Shown piece by piece: positions 33,418 through 42,834 of a stretch of DNA of 64,000 nt. This DNA is from Streptomyces graminofaciens (GTDB taxonomy: Bacteria > Actinomycetota > Actinomycetes > Streptomycetales > Streptomycetaceae). A program made the translations under genes and the position numbers. Location: the NCBI RefSeq assembly GCF_030294945.1, contig NZ_AP018448.1:1612001-1676000 (forward strand), written 5' to 3'. How positions within the stretch are numbered: the first letter of the stretch is position 1; the number at the start of each line of letters is the position of its first letter. Under the pieces are notes generated by a model that saw only the letters and a list, made by a program, of their open reading frames with translations, was not told the origin of the DNA and searched no databases.

Positions 33418-35130
33418 ATGGCCCTGAAGGCGGGCGGGAACGGATCGAGGTGGCGTCGGTGGGCGCCCGGGGTCGTGGCCCTTCTCGGCTACCGGCGTGC
33501 GTGGCTGGCGGGTGATCTGCTCGCCGGCGCCACCGTGGCCGCGTATCTGGTGCCGCAGGTCATGGCGTACGCGGGCGTGGCCGGGCTGCCGCCGGTCGCC
33601 GGGCTGTGGGCGATCCTCCCGGCTCTCGCGTGCTACGCCCTGTTCGGTTCCTCGCGGCTGCTGTCGGTCGGCCCCGAGTCCACGACCGCCCTGATGACGG
33701 CCACGGTGGTCGCACCGCTCGCCGCCGGGGACTCCGGGCGCTACGCGTCATTGGCGGCGGCCCTCGCGGTCACGGTCGGCCTGCTGTGCCTGGTGGCCCG
33801 GGCGGTGCGGTTGGGCTTCCTGGCGGACCTGCTGTCCCGTCCCGTCCTGGTCGGCTATCTCGCGGGCGTCGCGCTCATCATGATGGTGGACCAGCTCCCC
33901 AAACTCACCGGCGTACGGAAGTCCGGCACGGAGTTCTTCCCCCAACTGTGGTTCTTCCTAAGCCACTTGGCGGACACACACCTGGCCACCGTCGTCTTCT
34001 CCGCCACCGTACTCGCGTTCCTCTTCGTGACGGCCCGTTACGTCCGAGCTGTGCCCGGCCCGCTGCTGGCCGTCGTCCTCGGCACCGCCGCCGTGGCGGT
34101 CTTCGACCTCGACGACCGGTACGGGATCAAGGTGATCGGTGAGGTCCCGTCCGGCCTGCCCGGCTTCGCCGTCCCGGACCTGGGCGAGCTGCCGCACCTC
34201 GTGCTGCCCGCACTCGGCGTACTCCTCGTCGCCTACACCGACTTCATCCTCACCGCCCGCGCGTTCGACGACCGCGACGAGGAAGGCCCCGGGCTCGACG
34301 CCGACCAGGAGTTCCTGGCCCTGGGCACGGCCAACCTCGGCGCCGGGGTCCTGCACGGCTTCCCGGTGAGCAGCAGCGCCAGCCGCACCGCGCTCGCGGC
34401 CTCCGCGGGTGCCCGCAGCCAGGCGTACGCGCTGGTCGCCGGGGCCGCGGTACTCGCCGTGCTGCTCCTGCTCAGCCCGCTCCTGACGCACACCCCTTCG
34501 GCCGTGCTCGGCGCGCTCGTGGTCTACGCGGCGGTCCGCATGATCGACCTCGCCGGCTTCCGCCGACTGGCGTCATTCCGCCGCCGCGAACTGCTCCTGG
34601 CCCTGGGCTGCCTGGCCGGAGTACTCGCCCTGGACATCCTGTACGGGGTGATCGTGGCCGTCGGGCTGTCGGTGGCCGAGCTGCTGACCCGGGTCGCCCG
34701 CCCGCACGACGCGGTGGAGGGGCTGGTCCCCGGTGTGGCCGGCATGCACGACGTCGACGACTACCCCGAGGCCCGCACGATCCCCGGGCTCCTCGTCTAC
34801 CGCTACGACTCCCCGCTCTTCTTCGCCAACGCGGAGAACTTCCGGCGCCGCGCCCTGGCCGCCGTCGACGAACAGCTTGACCCCGTCCGTTGGTTCGTCC
34901 TCAACGCCGAGGCCAACGTCGAGGTGGACATCACCGCCCTCGACGCGGTCGACGAACTGCGGCACACACTGGCCCGCCGGGGCATCGAGTTCGCCCTCGC
35001 CCGCGTGAAGCAGGATCTGCTGGACGACCTGGAGGCGTACGGCCTCGCGGACTCGGTCGGCGAAGACCGAATCTTCCCGACCCTCCCCACGGCCGTGACC
35101 GCGTACCGCGCGTGGCTCGACCGTCAGTAG
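33418..35130 (+). CDS. SulP family anion transporter with STAS domain
   Basis: This 570-residue SLC26/SulP protein has about 11-14 membrane helices in the first 440 residues (SulP signature region LLAGATVAAYLVPQVMAYAGVAGLPPVAGLWAILPALACYALFG, then SVGPESTTALMTATVVAPLA). The C-terminal STAS domain (about 450-565) contains PGLLVYRYDSPLFFANAENFRRRAL and LNAEANVEVDITALDAVDEL. It moves sulfate, bicarbonate or another anion; the substrate cannot be read from the sequence. The ATG follows AAAGGTGG. SulP genes recur in actinobacterial dormancy clusters. Confidence 0.92.
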   Translation: MALKAGGNGSRWRRWAPGVVALLGYRRAWLAGDLLAGATVAAYLVPQVMAYAGVAGLPPVAGLWAILPALACYALFGSSRLLSVGPESTTALMTATVVAPLAAGDSGRYASLAAALAVTVGLLCLVARAVRLGFLADLLSRPVLVGYLAGVALIMMVDQLPKLTGVRKSGTEFFPQLWFFLSHLADTHLATVVFSATVLAFLFVTARYVRAVPGPLLAVVLGTAAVAVFDLDDRYGIKVIGEVPSGLPGFAVPDLGELPHLVLPALGVLLVAYTDFILTARAFDDRDEEGPGLDADQEFLALGTANLGAGVLHGFPVSSSASRTALAASAGARSQAYALVAGAAVLAVLLLLSPLLTHTPSAVLGALVVYAAVRMIDLAGFRRLASFRRRELLLALGCLAGVLALDILYGVIVAVGLSVAELLTRVARPHDAVEGLVPGVAGMHDVDDYPEARTIPGLLVYRYDSPLFFANAENFRRRALAAVDEQLDPVRWFVLNAEANVEVDITALDAVDELRHTLARRGIEFALARVKQDLLDDLEAYGLADSVGEDRIFPTLPTAVTAYRAWLDRQ

Positions 35131-35482
35131 GCGGGTACGCCCCGCTCCCCGCAGGGCGCTTCCCGCTGACCCCCGGGAGCGGATCTGGGCCTGGCCGTGC
35201 TTCTTGAACGAGTCTCTGGCGGAGATGCCGATCCGCGACCGACGTCCTGCTCAGCGCCAGAGCCGAGGCGGCGGCCGCACGGCCCGCACAGGCCCCGAAG
35301 GTCCCGGACCGAGAGGCCCGCTCAGCCCCGACTCCTCGGCCCCACCCCACGAGCCGATGTCCCGGAGTCCCGCCTCCGGTGCCGAACGGCCCGTGCGATG
35401 GACCGGGTGGCCCATGGCCCCCGCCGACGCCCCGGAACACCCTGGTGGTGGAAGCCCGTACACCCGGCAGTGGAGGCACGTC
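35131..35482. other. 352-bp intergenic region with one regulatory box
   Basis: No gene is supported between sulP and the cyclic-nucleotide-binding protein. A DosR-like 14-mer is present at 35379-35392. A weaker related sequence, GGGACCTTCGGGGCC on the minus strand, is at about 35294-35308. Confidence 0.5.
35379..35392. promoter_or_regulatory. DosR/OsdR-like box (one mismatch)
   Basis: GTGCC-GAAC-GGCCC differs by one base from the box at 33292-33305 and lies 90 bp upstream of the cyclic-nucleotide-binding gene. Confidence 0.5.
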
Positions 35483-35947
35483 ATGAACGCTCCCCCCACC
35501 CCCAGCATGCTGCGCACGCTCTCTGCCGAGCACCGTCAGCGGCTCATGCGCCTGGCCAGGGATGTGTCCATCCCCGTGGGAACGCGTCTGTTCGAGGAGG
35601 GCGGCCGCGCCGACCGCTTCTGGATCATCCGCACCGGCACGATCGAACTCGACATGCGGGTGCCGGGCCGACGGGCGGCGGTCATCGAGAGTCTCGGGCA
35701 CAATGAGCTGGTCGGCTGGTCCTGGCTCTTCCCACCGCACGCCTGGCAGATGGGAGCCGAGGCGACCACTCCGATACGGGCCTACGAGTTCGACGCCGTC
35801 GCCGTCCGGTCCATGTGCCAGGACGACCCGGCCCTGGGCAATGACGTCGGCCTGTGGGTGGGCCAGGTGCTGGCCCACCGTCTGCGCTCGGCCCGGACAC
35901 GTCTGCTCAACCTGTACGCCCCGTACGGCGCCGGCAGCGTCATCTGA
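35483..35947 (+). CDS. Stand-alone cyclic-nucleotide-binding domain protein
   Basis: This 154-residue protein is a single CRP-type beta-roll (about 12-135: LARDVSIPVGTRLFEEGGRADRFWIIRTGTIELDM, then IESLGHNELVGWSWLFPPHAWQMGAEATTPIRAYEFDA). There is no DNA-binding winged helix; it ends after the long C-helix LAHRLRSARTRLLNLY. The phosphate-binding cassette reads GHNELVGWSWLFPPHAWQ and lacks the classic GE..L......R, so binding of cAMP is doubtful. GGAGG precedes the ATG. It is followed after 31 bp by the CBS-BON gene. Confidence 0.85.
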   Translation: MNAPPTPSMLRTLSAEHRQRLMRLARDVSIPVGTRLFEEGGRADRFWIIRTGTIELDMRVPGRRAAVIESLGHNELVGWSWLFPPHAWQMGAEATTPIRAYEFDAVAVRSMCQDDPALGNDVGLWVGQVLAHRLRSARTRLLNLYAPYGAGSVI

Positions 35948-35978
35948 CCCCGCCCGGAACGCGCACGAAGGAGTGGCC

Positions 35979-36674
35979 ATGCACGGCACCCCGCACATCG
36001 TCAGCGATGTCATGACCCACACGGTCGCCGCGGTCGGCCGCGGAGCGACCTTCAAGGAGATCGTTCAGCTCATGCGGGACTGGAAGATCAGTGCCCTGCC
36101 CGTCGTCGAGGGTGAGGGCCGTGTCGTCGGCGTCGTCTCCGAGGCGGACCTCCTGCCCAAGGAGGAGTTCCGCGACAGCGACCCCGACCGGTACACCCAG
36201 CTGCGCCGCCTGTCCGACCTGGCGAAGGCGGGCGGGGTGACCGCCGAGGAACTCATGACCTCCCCCGCCCTCACCGTGCGCCCGGACACCACGCTCGCCC
36301 AGGCCGCCCGCACCATGGCCCGGGCCAAGGTCAAGCGGCTCCCGGTGGTCGATGCCGTGGGGATGCTCGAAGGCATCGTCAGCCGCGCCGACCTGCTCAA
36401 GGTCTTCCTCCGCACCGACGAGGAGATCACCGAGGAGGTCCGCCGCGAGATCGTGTCCTACCTCTTCCCCGCACCTACCTCGTCCGTGCGTGTGGAGGTG
36501 CGGGACGGCGTCGTGAAGCTCGTGGGCCACGTCCGCGACACCTCACTGGTGCCGGTGGCGGCACGCCTGGTCCGCGCGGTCGAAGGGGTCGTGGACGTGG
36601 CGTTCGACCTCACACGCCCCGGTGAGCCGGCACAAGCGCCGACAGACGGAACCGAGGGTGTCCGTCCCGCATGA
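35979..36674 (+). CDS. CBS-pair and BON domain protein
   Basis: This 231-residue protein has two CBS motifs (about 8-60 ending KISALPVVEGEGRVVGVVSEADLL, and 85-145 with VKRLPVVDAVGMLEGIVSRADLLKVF) and a C-terminal BON domain (SSVRVEVRDGVVKLVGHVRDTSLVPVAARLVRAVEGVVDVAFDL). CBS pairs sense adenine nucleotides; this architecture recurs in hypoxia-induced clusters (compare Hrp1 of mycobacteria). The ATG follows GAAGGAG. The decayed paralogue at 21250-21485 came from the same family. Its stop overlaps an ATG (ATGA) that reads in frame into the next gene. Confidence 0.9.
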   Translation: MHGTPHIVSDVMTHTVAAVGRGATFKEIVQLMRDWKISALPVVEGEGRVVGVVSEADLLPKEEFRDSDPDRYTQLRRLSDLAKAGGVTAEELMTSPALTVRPDTTLAQAARTMARAKVKRLPVVDAVGMLEGIVSRADLLKVFLRTDEEITEEVRREIVSYLFPAPTSSVRVEVRDGVVKLVGHVRDTSLVPVAARLVRAVEGVVDVAFDLTRPGEPAQAPTDGTEGVRPA

Positions 36675-36753
36675 CCGCCGGGACCCGCGGCGGCACTGTC
36701 GCACCGGTCGGTCCTCTCCGCGCGGCGCCCTCACCACGCGGCCCGTACGAGTG

Positions 36754-36767
36754 GGGCCGACCGGCCC
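36754..36767. promoter_or_regulatory. DosR/OsdR-like box upstream of the PNPOx-like gene
   Basis: GGGCC-GACC-GGCCC is a perfect 5-4-5 palindrome, and GGGCCGACCGGCCC is near-symmetric through its centre. It lies 36 bp before the ATG at 36803. Confidence 0.6.
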
Positions 36768-36802
36768 TACCCGTGCTCGAATGCCGCGCTGACGATGGAC
36801 TG

Positions 36803-37225
36803 ATGGTTCAGAACGATGCTTTTCGCGCTCTCGACCGGCAGGAGTGCCTGCGCCTGTTGGCCAAGGTGCCGGTCGGCCGCGTGGTGTACACCCGGCAGGC
36901 GCTGCCCGCGGTGCTCCCGGTCAACTTCGTCCTCGACACCGATGCCTCCGTCCTGCTGTGCACGTCGGCGGCCTCCGAGCTCGCGCGCGCGATCGACGGC
37001 GTCGTGGTCGCATTCGAGGGGGACGAGTTGGATCCGGTCACCCGGTCCGGCTGGAGCGTCGTCGTCACCGGGCGGGCCGCCGTGGTGACCGACTCGGCCG
37101 AGCACGAACGCCTGTCCCGCAGCGGCCCCACCTCCTGGATGCCGATGCGGGACGAAGTCTTCGTGCGGATCACCTCCGAGATGGTCACCGGACGCGAACT
37201 CACCGGGACACGAACCACCATGTGA
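36803..37225 (+). CDS. Pyridoxamine 5'-phosphate oxidase-like flavin-binding protein
   Basis: This 140-residue split-barrel protein has LLAKVPVGRVVYTRQALPAVLPVNFVLD at the start, LLCTSAASELARAIDGVVVAFEGDELDPVTRSGWSVVVTGRA in the middle, and VFVRITSEMVTGREL at the end. Such proteins bind FMN or F420; several are DosR-regulon members in mycobacteria. The start is uncertain: ATG 36803 fits homologue lengths, but the frame is open back to an ATG at 36671 that overlaps the CBS-BON stop. The DosR-like box just upstream favours 36803. Confidence 0.8.
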   Translation: MVQNDAFRALDRQECLRLLAKVPVGRVVYTRQALPAVLPVNFVLDTDASVLLCTSAASELARAIDGVVVAFEGDELDPVTRSGWSVVVTGRAAVVTDSAEHERLSRSGPTSWMPMRDEVFVRITSEMVTGRELTGTRTTM

Positions 37226-37493
37226 GCGGCGGCCCGCAGCGCCCTGACGCCTGACCCGACCGTGCGCCACGCGACGTGCGCATGCCTTCCGCCGGACCTG
37301 GCGTTCCTGGGCGTGGGGAACGGCCGGACCACGCGCTCCCTCGAAGCGGCACGCCGAGAAGCACCGCCCTGGCCGCCCGACGGCTACACCGGGGAGCACC
37401 AGGAAGAACCGACCACCCGTCGATCCGCGCGGACTGCTCAGTGCGAGCCGCGCGGCTGCCGGCGAGGAAGAAGGCGGGTCCGCGAACAGTCGC

Positions 37494-38828
37494 CTACCGC
37501 ACCAGACAGGGACGCTTGCCGTCGAACTCCCAGCCAGGGAGGAGGTATTGCATGGTGACGGCATCGTCGCGTGCCCCCAACGTCTTCTCCCGGTAGAGGT
37601 CGTGGGCCGCGAGGAGCCGGTCCATGTCGAGGTGGACGCCGAGGCCCGGGGCGTTCGGGACGGCGATCTCGCCGCCGACGATGCGCGGTGGCGTGACGGT
37701 GAGCCGTTCCAGCCCTTCCTGCCAGATCCAGTGGGTGTCCAGGGCGTTGTACTCGCCCGGAGCCGCGGCACCGCAGTGGGTCACCATGGCCAGGGAGATG
37801 TCGAAGTGGTTGTTGGAGTGGCAGCCCCAGGTCAGTCCCATCGCGTTGCACAGCTGCGCCACGCGCACCGAACCCTGCATGGTCCAGAAGTGCGGGTCGG
37901 CCAACGGGATGGAGACCGACTGAAGGGTCAGGGCGTGGGCCATTTGGCGCCAGTCGGTGGCGATCATGTTGGTCGCGGTGGGAAGGCCGGTGGCGCGGCG
38001 GAACTCGGCGAGGACCTCCCGTCCGGAGTAGCCGCCTTCGGCTCCGCAGGGGTCCTCGGCGTAGGCGAGCGTGCCCACCAAGGGCCGGCACAGCTCGATC
38101 GCCTCGCGCAGTGACCACGCGCCGTTCGGGTCGAGGGTGATCCGGGCCGCGGGGAAGCGGTCCTTGAGGGCGTGTACGGCCCTGACCTCCTCGGCGCCCT
38201 CCAGGACACCCCCCTTGAGCTTGAAGTCCCGGAAGCCGTAGAGGTCGTAGACCGCCTCTGCCTGGCGGACGATCGCCTCCGGGGTCAGGGCCTCCTCGTG
38301 CCGGATCCGGTACCACTCCACCGGGGAGCCGGGTTCACGGACGTACTCCAGGTCGGTCCGGTCCGGGTCGCCGACATAGAAGAGATAGCCCAGCACCCGA
38401 ACCGAGTCCCGCTGTTGGCCGTCGCCCAGGAGCGCCGCGACGGGCACGTCGAGGTGTTGCCCGAGGAGGTCGAGCAGCGCCGACTCGACGGCGGTGACCG
38501 TGTGGACGGTGGTCCGCAGGTCGAAGGTCTGGGCGCCCCGTCCGCCGGTGTCGCGGTCGGCGAACCGGTCGCCGATCTTGCGCAGGACGCGCTTGTAGTC
38601 GCCCACCTTCGCCCCGAGGACGAGGGGTTCGGCGTCACGGAGGGTCTGTGTGATCTTCTCGCCGCCGGGCACCTCCCCCAGCCCGGTGCGTCCCTCGGAG
38701 TCGGTGAGGACTACGACGTTGCGGGTGAAGTAGGGGCCGTGCGCGCCGGACAGGTTCAGCTCCATGCTGTCCCGCCCGGCGACCGGGTAGACGGAGAACG
38801 CCGTGACGGTCGGCTGTCCGATGCTCAT
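37494..38828 (-). CDS. gudD: Glucarate dehydratase
   Basis: This 444-residue enolase-superfamily enzyme dehydrates D-glucarate to 5-keto-4-deoxyglucarate. It has the KxK-type catalytic stretch [13 protein letters not shown], metal ligands in [17 protein letters not shown] and ATNMIATDW, and the catalytic His in [14 protein letters not shown]. The length agrees with GudD (about 445). AGAAGGG precedes the ATG. It is the last gene of the kdgD-gntP-gudD run. Confidence 0.95.
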   Translation of the reverse strand: MSIGQPTVTAFSVYPVAGRDSMELNLSGAHGPYFTRNVVVLTDSEGRTGLGEVPGGEKITQTLRDAEPLVLGAKVGDYKRVLRKIGDRFADRDTGGRGAQTFDLRTTVHTVTAVESALLDLLGQHLDVPVAALLGDGQQRDSVRVLGYLFYVGDPDRTDLEYVREPGSPVEWYRIRHEEALTPEAIVRQAEAVYDLYGFRDFKLKGGVLEGAEEVRAVHALKDRFPAARITLDPNGAWSLREAIELCRPLVGTLAYAEDPCGAEGGYSGREVLAEFRRATGLPTATNMIATDWRQMAHALTLQSVSIPLADPHFWTMQGSVRVAQLCNAMGLTWGCHSNNHFDISLAMVTHCGAAAPGEYNALDTHWIWQEGLERLTVTPPRIVGGEIAVPNAPGLGVHLDMDRLLAAHDLYREKTLGARDDAVTMQYLLPGWEFDGKRPCLVR

Positions 38829-38880
38829 CGGGTGCCCTTCTGCGGTGAGGTGGTGCGGGGCGATCGGGAATGTCGCGAGT

Positions 38881-40218
38881 TCAGAGGTTGAGGATGTCGA
38901 GGGCCCACTCGGCGACCAGGACGCCGCACAGGCCGAGGACGGCGAGCACCGTCGTATAGGTGGTACGGACCTTGATCGCTTCGATGACCGAGAGGTTGAA
39001 GTACTCCTTGAACAGCCAGAATCCCGGGTCGTTGACGTGGGAGCAGGCGATGGAACCGCAGGCGACGGCGAGCACCATCATCTCCGGGTGGACCCCGCTG
39101 CCCGCCAGCAGCGGCAGCACCACGCCGGAGGCCGTGACGACGGCGACCGTCGCCGAGCCGAGCGCGATGCGGAGGATGACGGCGACGAGCCAGGCGAGGA
39201 CGATCGGCGAGATGGACCAGCTGTCCGTGGCGTCCTTGATGTAGTCGGAGATCCCCCCTTCGACGAGGACGTTCTTGAAGGCCCCGCCGGCGCCGATCAC
39301 CAGAAGGATCATCGCCATCGCCTTAGCCGCCGAGGTGCATGAGGCGCCGACCTCCTCCAGGCTCCGGCCGATCCGCGGCCCGAACGCCCAGATCGCCAGG
39401 CACAGGGTCAGCAGCAGCGCGATCGGTGCCGAGCCGACGAAGGCGACGAAGTTCAGGAACGGGCTCTCGGTGGAGGTGGCCATGTCGGTCACGGCGGCGG
39501 CCACGATCAGCACCACGGGGAAGAGCGCGACGAACAGCGCCCAGCCGAGGCCGGGCATGTCCTCGTCGGTGAACTCGCGCTCGCTGACCAGGCCCTTGGG
39601 AATGGCCGGGTCCATCGCCCTGACGAAGGGAAGGCGGGGCCAGGTCAGAGCGATGAGCGCACCGGCGGGAACGGCGATGAACAAGCCGTAGAACAGCGTC
39701 AGTCCGACGGAGGCGTGGAAGGTCGCGGCGACGGCGGTGGGGCCGGGGTGCGGCGGCAGGAAGCTGTGCATGGTGGACAGCGCGATGGACATCGGCAGGC
39801 CGACCCACAGCAGCTTCGCCCCGGTGACCCTGACCAGGGTGAACGCGATGGGCACGATGATGATGAAGGCGACCTCGTAGAACATGGTCACGCCGATCAG
39901 CATGGACGTGACCACCATGGCCACCTGGACCCAGCGCGGGCCGAAGGCGTCGAGGAGCTTGCCGGCTATCCGCTGTGCGGCGCCGGAGTCTCCCATGACG
40001 CGGCCGACCATGGCGCCGAGTCCGATGGTGAGCATGGTGTCGCCGATCTGGCCCCCGATGCCTTCGGAGAGGACGTCCGGGATGGTCGCCACCGGAATTC
40101 CCCGGACCAGTGCGACGCCGACCGCAACGAGCAGGAGGGCCGCGAAGCCGTTGAGTTTGAGCCTGGTCATGAGCAGCAGCAGGATCAGGACACTGATCCC
40201 CACTACGAGCAGGGGCAT
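38881..40218 (-). CDS. GntP family permease, probably glucarate uptake
   Basis: This 445-residue GntP-family proton symporter has about 12-13 membrane helices. Diagnostic stretches are [40 protein letters not shown] and [20 protein letters not shown]. Family members carry gluconate and related sugar acids; the location between gudD and kdgD makes glucarate or galactarate the likely substrate. AAAGGAG precedes the ATG, which rules out the longer frame. Confidence 0.92.
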   Translation of the reverse strand: MPLLVVGISVLILLLLMTRLKLNGFAALLLVAVGVALVRGIPVATIPDVLSEGIGGQIGDTMLTIGLGAMVGRVMGDSGAAQRIAGKLLDAFGPRWVQVAMVVTSMLIGVTMFYEVAFIIIVPIAFTLVRVTGAKLLWVGLPMSIALSTMHSFLPPHPGPTAVAATFHASVGLTLFYGLFIAVPAGALIALTWPRLPFVRAMDPAIPKGLVSEREFTDEDMPGLGWALFVALFPVVLIVAAAVTDMATSTESPFLNFVAFVGSAPIALLLTLCLAIWAFGPRIGRSLEEVGASCTSAAKAMAMILLVIGAGGAFKNVLVEGGISDYIKDATDSWSISPIVLAWLVAVILRIALGSATVAVVTASGVVLPLLAGSGVHPEMMVLAVACGSIACSHVNDPGFWLFKEYFNLSVIEAIKVRTTYTTVLAVLGLCGVLVAEWALDILNL

Positions 40219-40522
40219 GACAGTTCTCCTTTGAACTGTTGGCGGTCGGAGGCTCCGGTCGGCTCTGCGGACGGCCCGATCGGCCGCACGCCCCGGAGGA
40301 GCGGGAGGGCGCTGACGCGTGACAACGCGGAGGAGCGTTGCCGGCCCATGAGGGAGCGAGGAGACACGGGTGGACGGCGGCCTACGGCCGCTCCGGGCCC
40401 GGGGCCGGTCCGGGCCGCGGGTCGTCCGGCGGGCGCGACGGGCGCGACGGGCGCGACGGGCGCGACGGGCGCGACGGGCGCGAGCGGATCCGCCGTACGG
40501 GCACAAGGCGTGCCCCGGTTCG
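40219..40522. other. Intergenic region with 9-bp tandem repeats
   Basis: The 304 bp between gntP and kdgD hold no gene. Five copies of GGCGCGACG run from 40432 to 40476, followed by a partial copy. Confidence 0.8.
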
Positions 40523-41482
40523 TCAAACGGTTCGCCGTACGGCGCCGACCAGGCTCAGGCCGTGGTCCAGTACCTTCTCCAGGTCGGCGAGGTCGGTCGG
40601 GCCGGGGTCGGTGAGCGGGGCGCGCACCGGGCCGACCGGGAGGCCGCGCAGCCGGGCGGCGGCCTTGACCAGGGAGACGGCGTAGCCCGGCACCCGGTCG
40701 CGCAACTCGACCAGCGGAACGTAGAACTCGCGCAGGAACCTGGTCACACCCGCGTCGTCACCGTCCCGCAGAGCGACGAAGAAGGCGTTCGCGATCTCGG
40801 GCGCGAAGGCGTGGACGGCCGACGAGTAGGCGGGGACGCCGACGGTGGCGTAGGCGCGGGCCTGGATCTCGGCGGTGGCGGCGCCGTTGAAGAAGAGGAA
40901 GCCTTCGGGTGCGGCGAGGGTGAGGCGCTGGAGCCGGTCGAGGTCGCTGTGTCCGTCCTTCAGACCCATGACGGTGGGGATCCGGGCGATCCGGCGCAGG
41001 CCGTCGACGGTGAAGGAGACCTGGCCGCGCTGGTACGCGATCAGCGGCAGCCGGGTGCCGGCGGCGATGCGGCGCAGCTGCTCCACCAGACCGTCCTGCG
41101 GGGCCCCGACCAGGTAGTGGGGCAGTACCAGCGCGGCGTCCGCGCCGGCTTCCTCCGCGATCCGGGCGAACCGCAGCGCCTGCGCCCAGCCGTAGCCGAT
41201 GCCCGCGACCACCGGCAACCGCCCGTCGGCGACCTCGACCGTCGCCCGCACGACCGCCCGGTACTCGTCCTCGTCCAGCGAGAAGAACTCACCGGTCCCG
41301 CAGGCCGGGAACACCGCGCCGGGTGCTGTGGCCAACCGGTCGGCCAGGTACGCCCGGTACGCGTCCAGGTCGAGGCCGCCGTCGTCCCGGAAGCTCGTGA
41401 GGGGGAAGGACAGCACCCCGTTCGCCATTCCGTCACGGAGCCGCTGGGCGACCCCTGCGACCTCCGCGCTGATGCTTGCCAT
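40523..41482 (-). CDS. kdgD: 5-dehydro-4-deoxyglucarate dehydratase
   Basis: This 319-residue DHDPS-superfamily enzyme converts 5-keto-4-deoxyglucarate to 2-oxoglutarate semialdehyde, CO2 and water. The Schiff-base Lys lies in VMGLKDGHSD, the catalytic Tyr in PLIAYQRGQVSF, and the N-terminal SFPLTSFRDDGGLDLDAYRAY is typical of KdgD. The second ATG (MASISAEV) is chosen, with GAGAG upstream; an ATG three codons earlier is possible. It is divergent from the IclR gene. The semialdehyde dehydrogenase that would finish the pathway is not in the window. Confidence 0.93.
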   Translation of the reverse strand: MASISAEVAGVAQRLRDGMANGVLSFPLTSFRDDGGLDLDAYRAYLADRLATAPGAVFPACGTGEFFSLDEDEYRAVVRATVEVADGRLPVVAGIGYGWAQALRFARIAEEAGADAALVLPHYLVGAPQDGLVEQLRRIAAGTRLPLIAYQRGQVSFTVDGLRRIARIPTVMGLKDGHSDLDRLQRLTLAAPEGFLFFNGAATAEIQARAYATVGVPAYSSAVHAFAPEIANAFFVALRDGDDAGVTRFLREFYVPLVELRDRVPGYAVSLVKAAARLRGLPVGPVRAPLTDPGPTDLADLEKVLDHGLSLVGAVRRTV

Positions 41483-41496
41483 AACTCTCATCCCTA

Positions 41497-41525
41497 TATG
41501 CAGATGCCGTCCACGTATGCAGATG
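41497..41525. promoter_or_regulatory. IclR operator candidate: 10-bp direct repeats
   Basis: TATGCAGATG occurs at 41497-41506 and 41516-41525, 19 bp apart, in the divergent region between kdgD and the IclR gene. Two helical turns separate the repeats, as expected for an IclR dimer pair. Confidence 0.6.
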
Positions 41526-41597
41526 GAGGTTAGGTCCGTGAACGGGATGGGTCAATGGGTGCGCAGACATCGATCGGCGCGGATCTACGATGGGCCC

Positions 41598-42386
41598 ATG
41601 TCAGAGGCGAGAGGTGTCCGCGGTGTGAAGTCGGCGGCCCGGACCGTCGCGCTGCTGGAACTGCTCGCCGCGCGGGGCGAGCAGCCCTCGCGCCTGGACC
41701 AGCTCGCGGAGGACCTGGGCGTGCCGCGCAGCAGCATGTACCAGCTGCTCCAGACCCTCGTCGACTGCGGCTGGGTCCGCACCGACGTCACCGGCTCCCT
41801 CTACGGCATCGGGATCCGCGCGCTGCTCACCGGCACCAGCTACCTCGACGGCGACCGGCGCATCCGCGCGGTCCGCCCGTGCCTCGACGAGGCGTCGGAC
41901 GCGCTCGGCGAGACGATCCACCTGGCACGGCTCGACGGCCCGGACGTCGTCTATCTCGCCACCCGCGAGTCCCACGAGTACCTGCGCACCCTCAGCCGGG
42001 TCGGCCGTCGCATCCCCGCCCATGCCGGCGCGCTCGGCAAAGCGCTGCTCGCCGAGCGCGCCGACGACGAACTGCCGATCCCCGACGGACCGCTGACCGC
42101 CCTCACGGAGAACACCCACACCGACCGCGCCGCACTGCTCGCCGACCTGGCCCAGGTGCGCGAGCGCGGCTACTCCGTCGACCGCGAGGAGACGGTGACC
42201 GGCATCGCCGGCTTCGGCTTCGCCCTGAGATACGACGCACCGGCCACCGACGCCATCAGCTGCTCGGTCCCGGTGGCCCGGCTGACCCCGGAACACGAGG
42301 TCCGGATCGTCTCCGTGATGCGGGAGATACGAGCGAAGATCGAAACTCGCCTGCCGCCCGTCTCAGGCGTCCCCGACTGGCGTTGA
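41598..42386 (+). CDS. IclR family regulator of the glucarate cluster
   Basis: This 262-residue IclR protein has an N-terminal winged helix (KSAARTVALLELLAARGEQPSRLDQLAEDLGVPRSSMYQLLQTLVDCGWVRT) and a GAF-like effector domain (about 85-255, with IHLARLDGPDVVYLATRES, HAGALGKALLAE, and GIAGFGFALR). It is divergent from kdgD-gntP-gudD across a direct repeat, so it probably controls sugar-acid breakdown. It ends where a short antisense protein-like tail also ends. Confidence 0.9.
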   Translation: MSEARGVRGVKSAARTVALLELLAARGEQPSRLDQLAEDLGVPRSSMYQLLQTLVDCGWVRTDVTGSLYGIGIRALLTGTSYLDGDRRIRAVRPCLDEASDALGETIHLARLDGPDVVYLATRESHEYLRTLSRVGRRIPAHAGALGKALLAERADDELPIPDGPLTALTENTHTDRAALLADLAQVRERGYSVDREETVTGIAGFGFALRYDAPATDAISCSVPVARLTPEHEVRIVSVMREIRAKIETRLPPVSGVPDWR

Positions 42387-42834
42387 GGCCGCGAGCAGGC
42401 CCCGGGTTTCGTCGACCAGAGCGGCGAAGAAGCGGTCGCGCACCGCCTCTCTCTACGCCCTCTATGCCTTCTATGCCCCCTACGCCGCGGCGTGGCTCAG
42501 CTAGCCTGCCGGCGCGATCGTCCGAGCCAGGTACGGCCCGGTCGCGCTCACCTCCGCCCGTGCCAACGAGGCGGGACCGAGGGCGGACTGAGGGCGGACT
42601 GAGGGCGGACTGACGACACGCCGTGACATCGGCGACGACACTCCGTGACACCAGCGGCATTCCGTGACCCGTGAGTCACACTGGGGTGCCCATCCGAGAG
42701 CCTCGTAAAACATGAGGCAACCATTCAGTCGTTCGATTCGTATAACTCCCTGGAGGCACAGCGATCCGGCCGACCGACGTGCCGCCGGACCGTCACCATC
42801 CGCGGGGGCGGATGGTCTCGAACAAGGAGAGACG
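42387..42834. other. Intergenic region with two tandem repeats and graspetide promoter elements
   Basis: Four 9-bp units (CTCTATGCC type) lie at 42452-42487 and three 11-bp units (GAGGGCGGACT) at 42579-42611. Inverted repeats GTGAC-N6-GTCAC (42664-42679) and GCCTC-N9-GAGGC (42700-42718) precede a TATAAC (42741-42746) that could be the -10 of tgmA. Confidence 0.55.

Noticed and set aside
36671..36802. 44-residue N-terminal extension of the PNPOx-like protein
   Set aside because: It is in frame and overlaps the CBS-BON stop as ATGA, but it is Arg/Pro-rich, spans a DosR-like palindrome and exceeds the family length.
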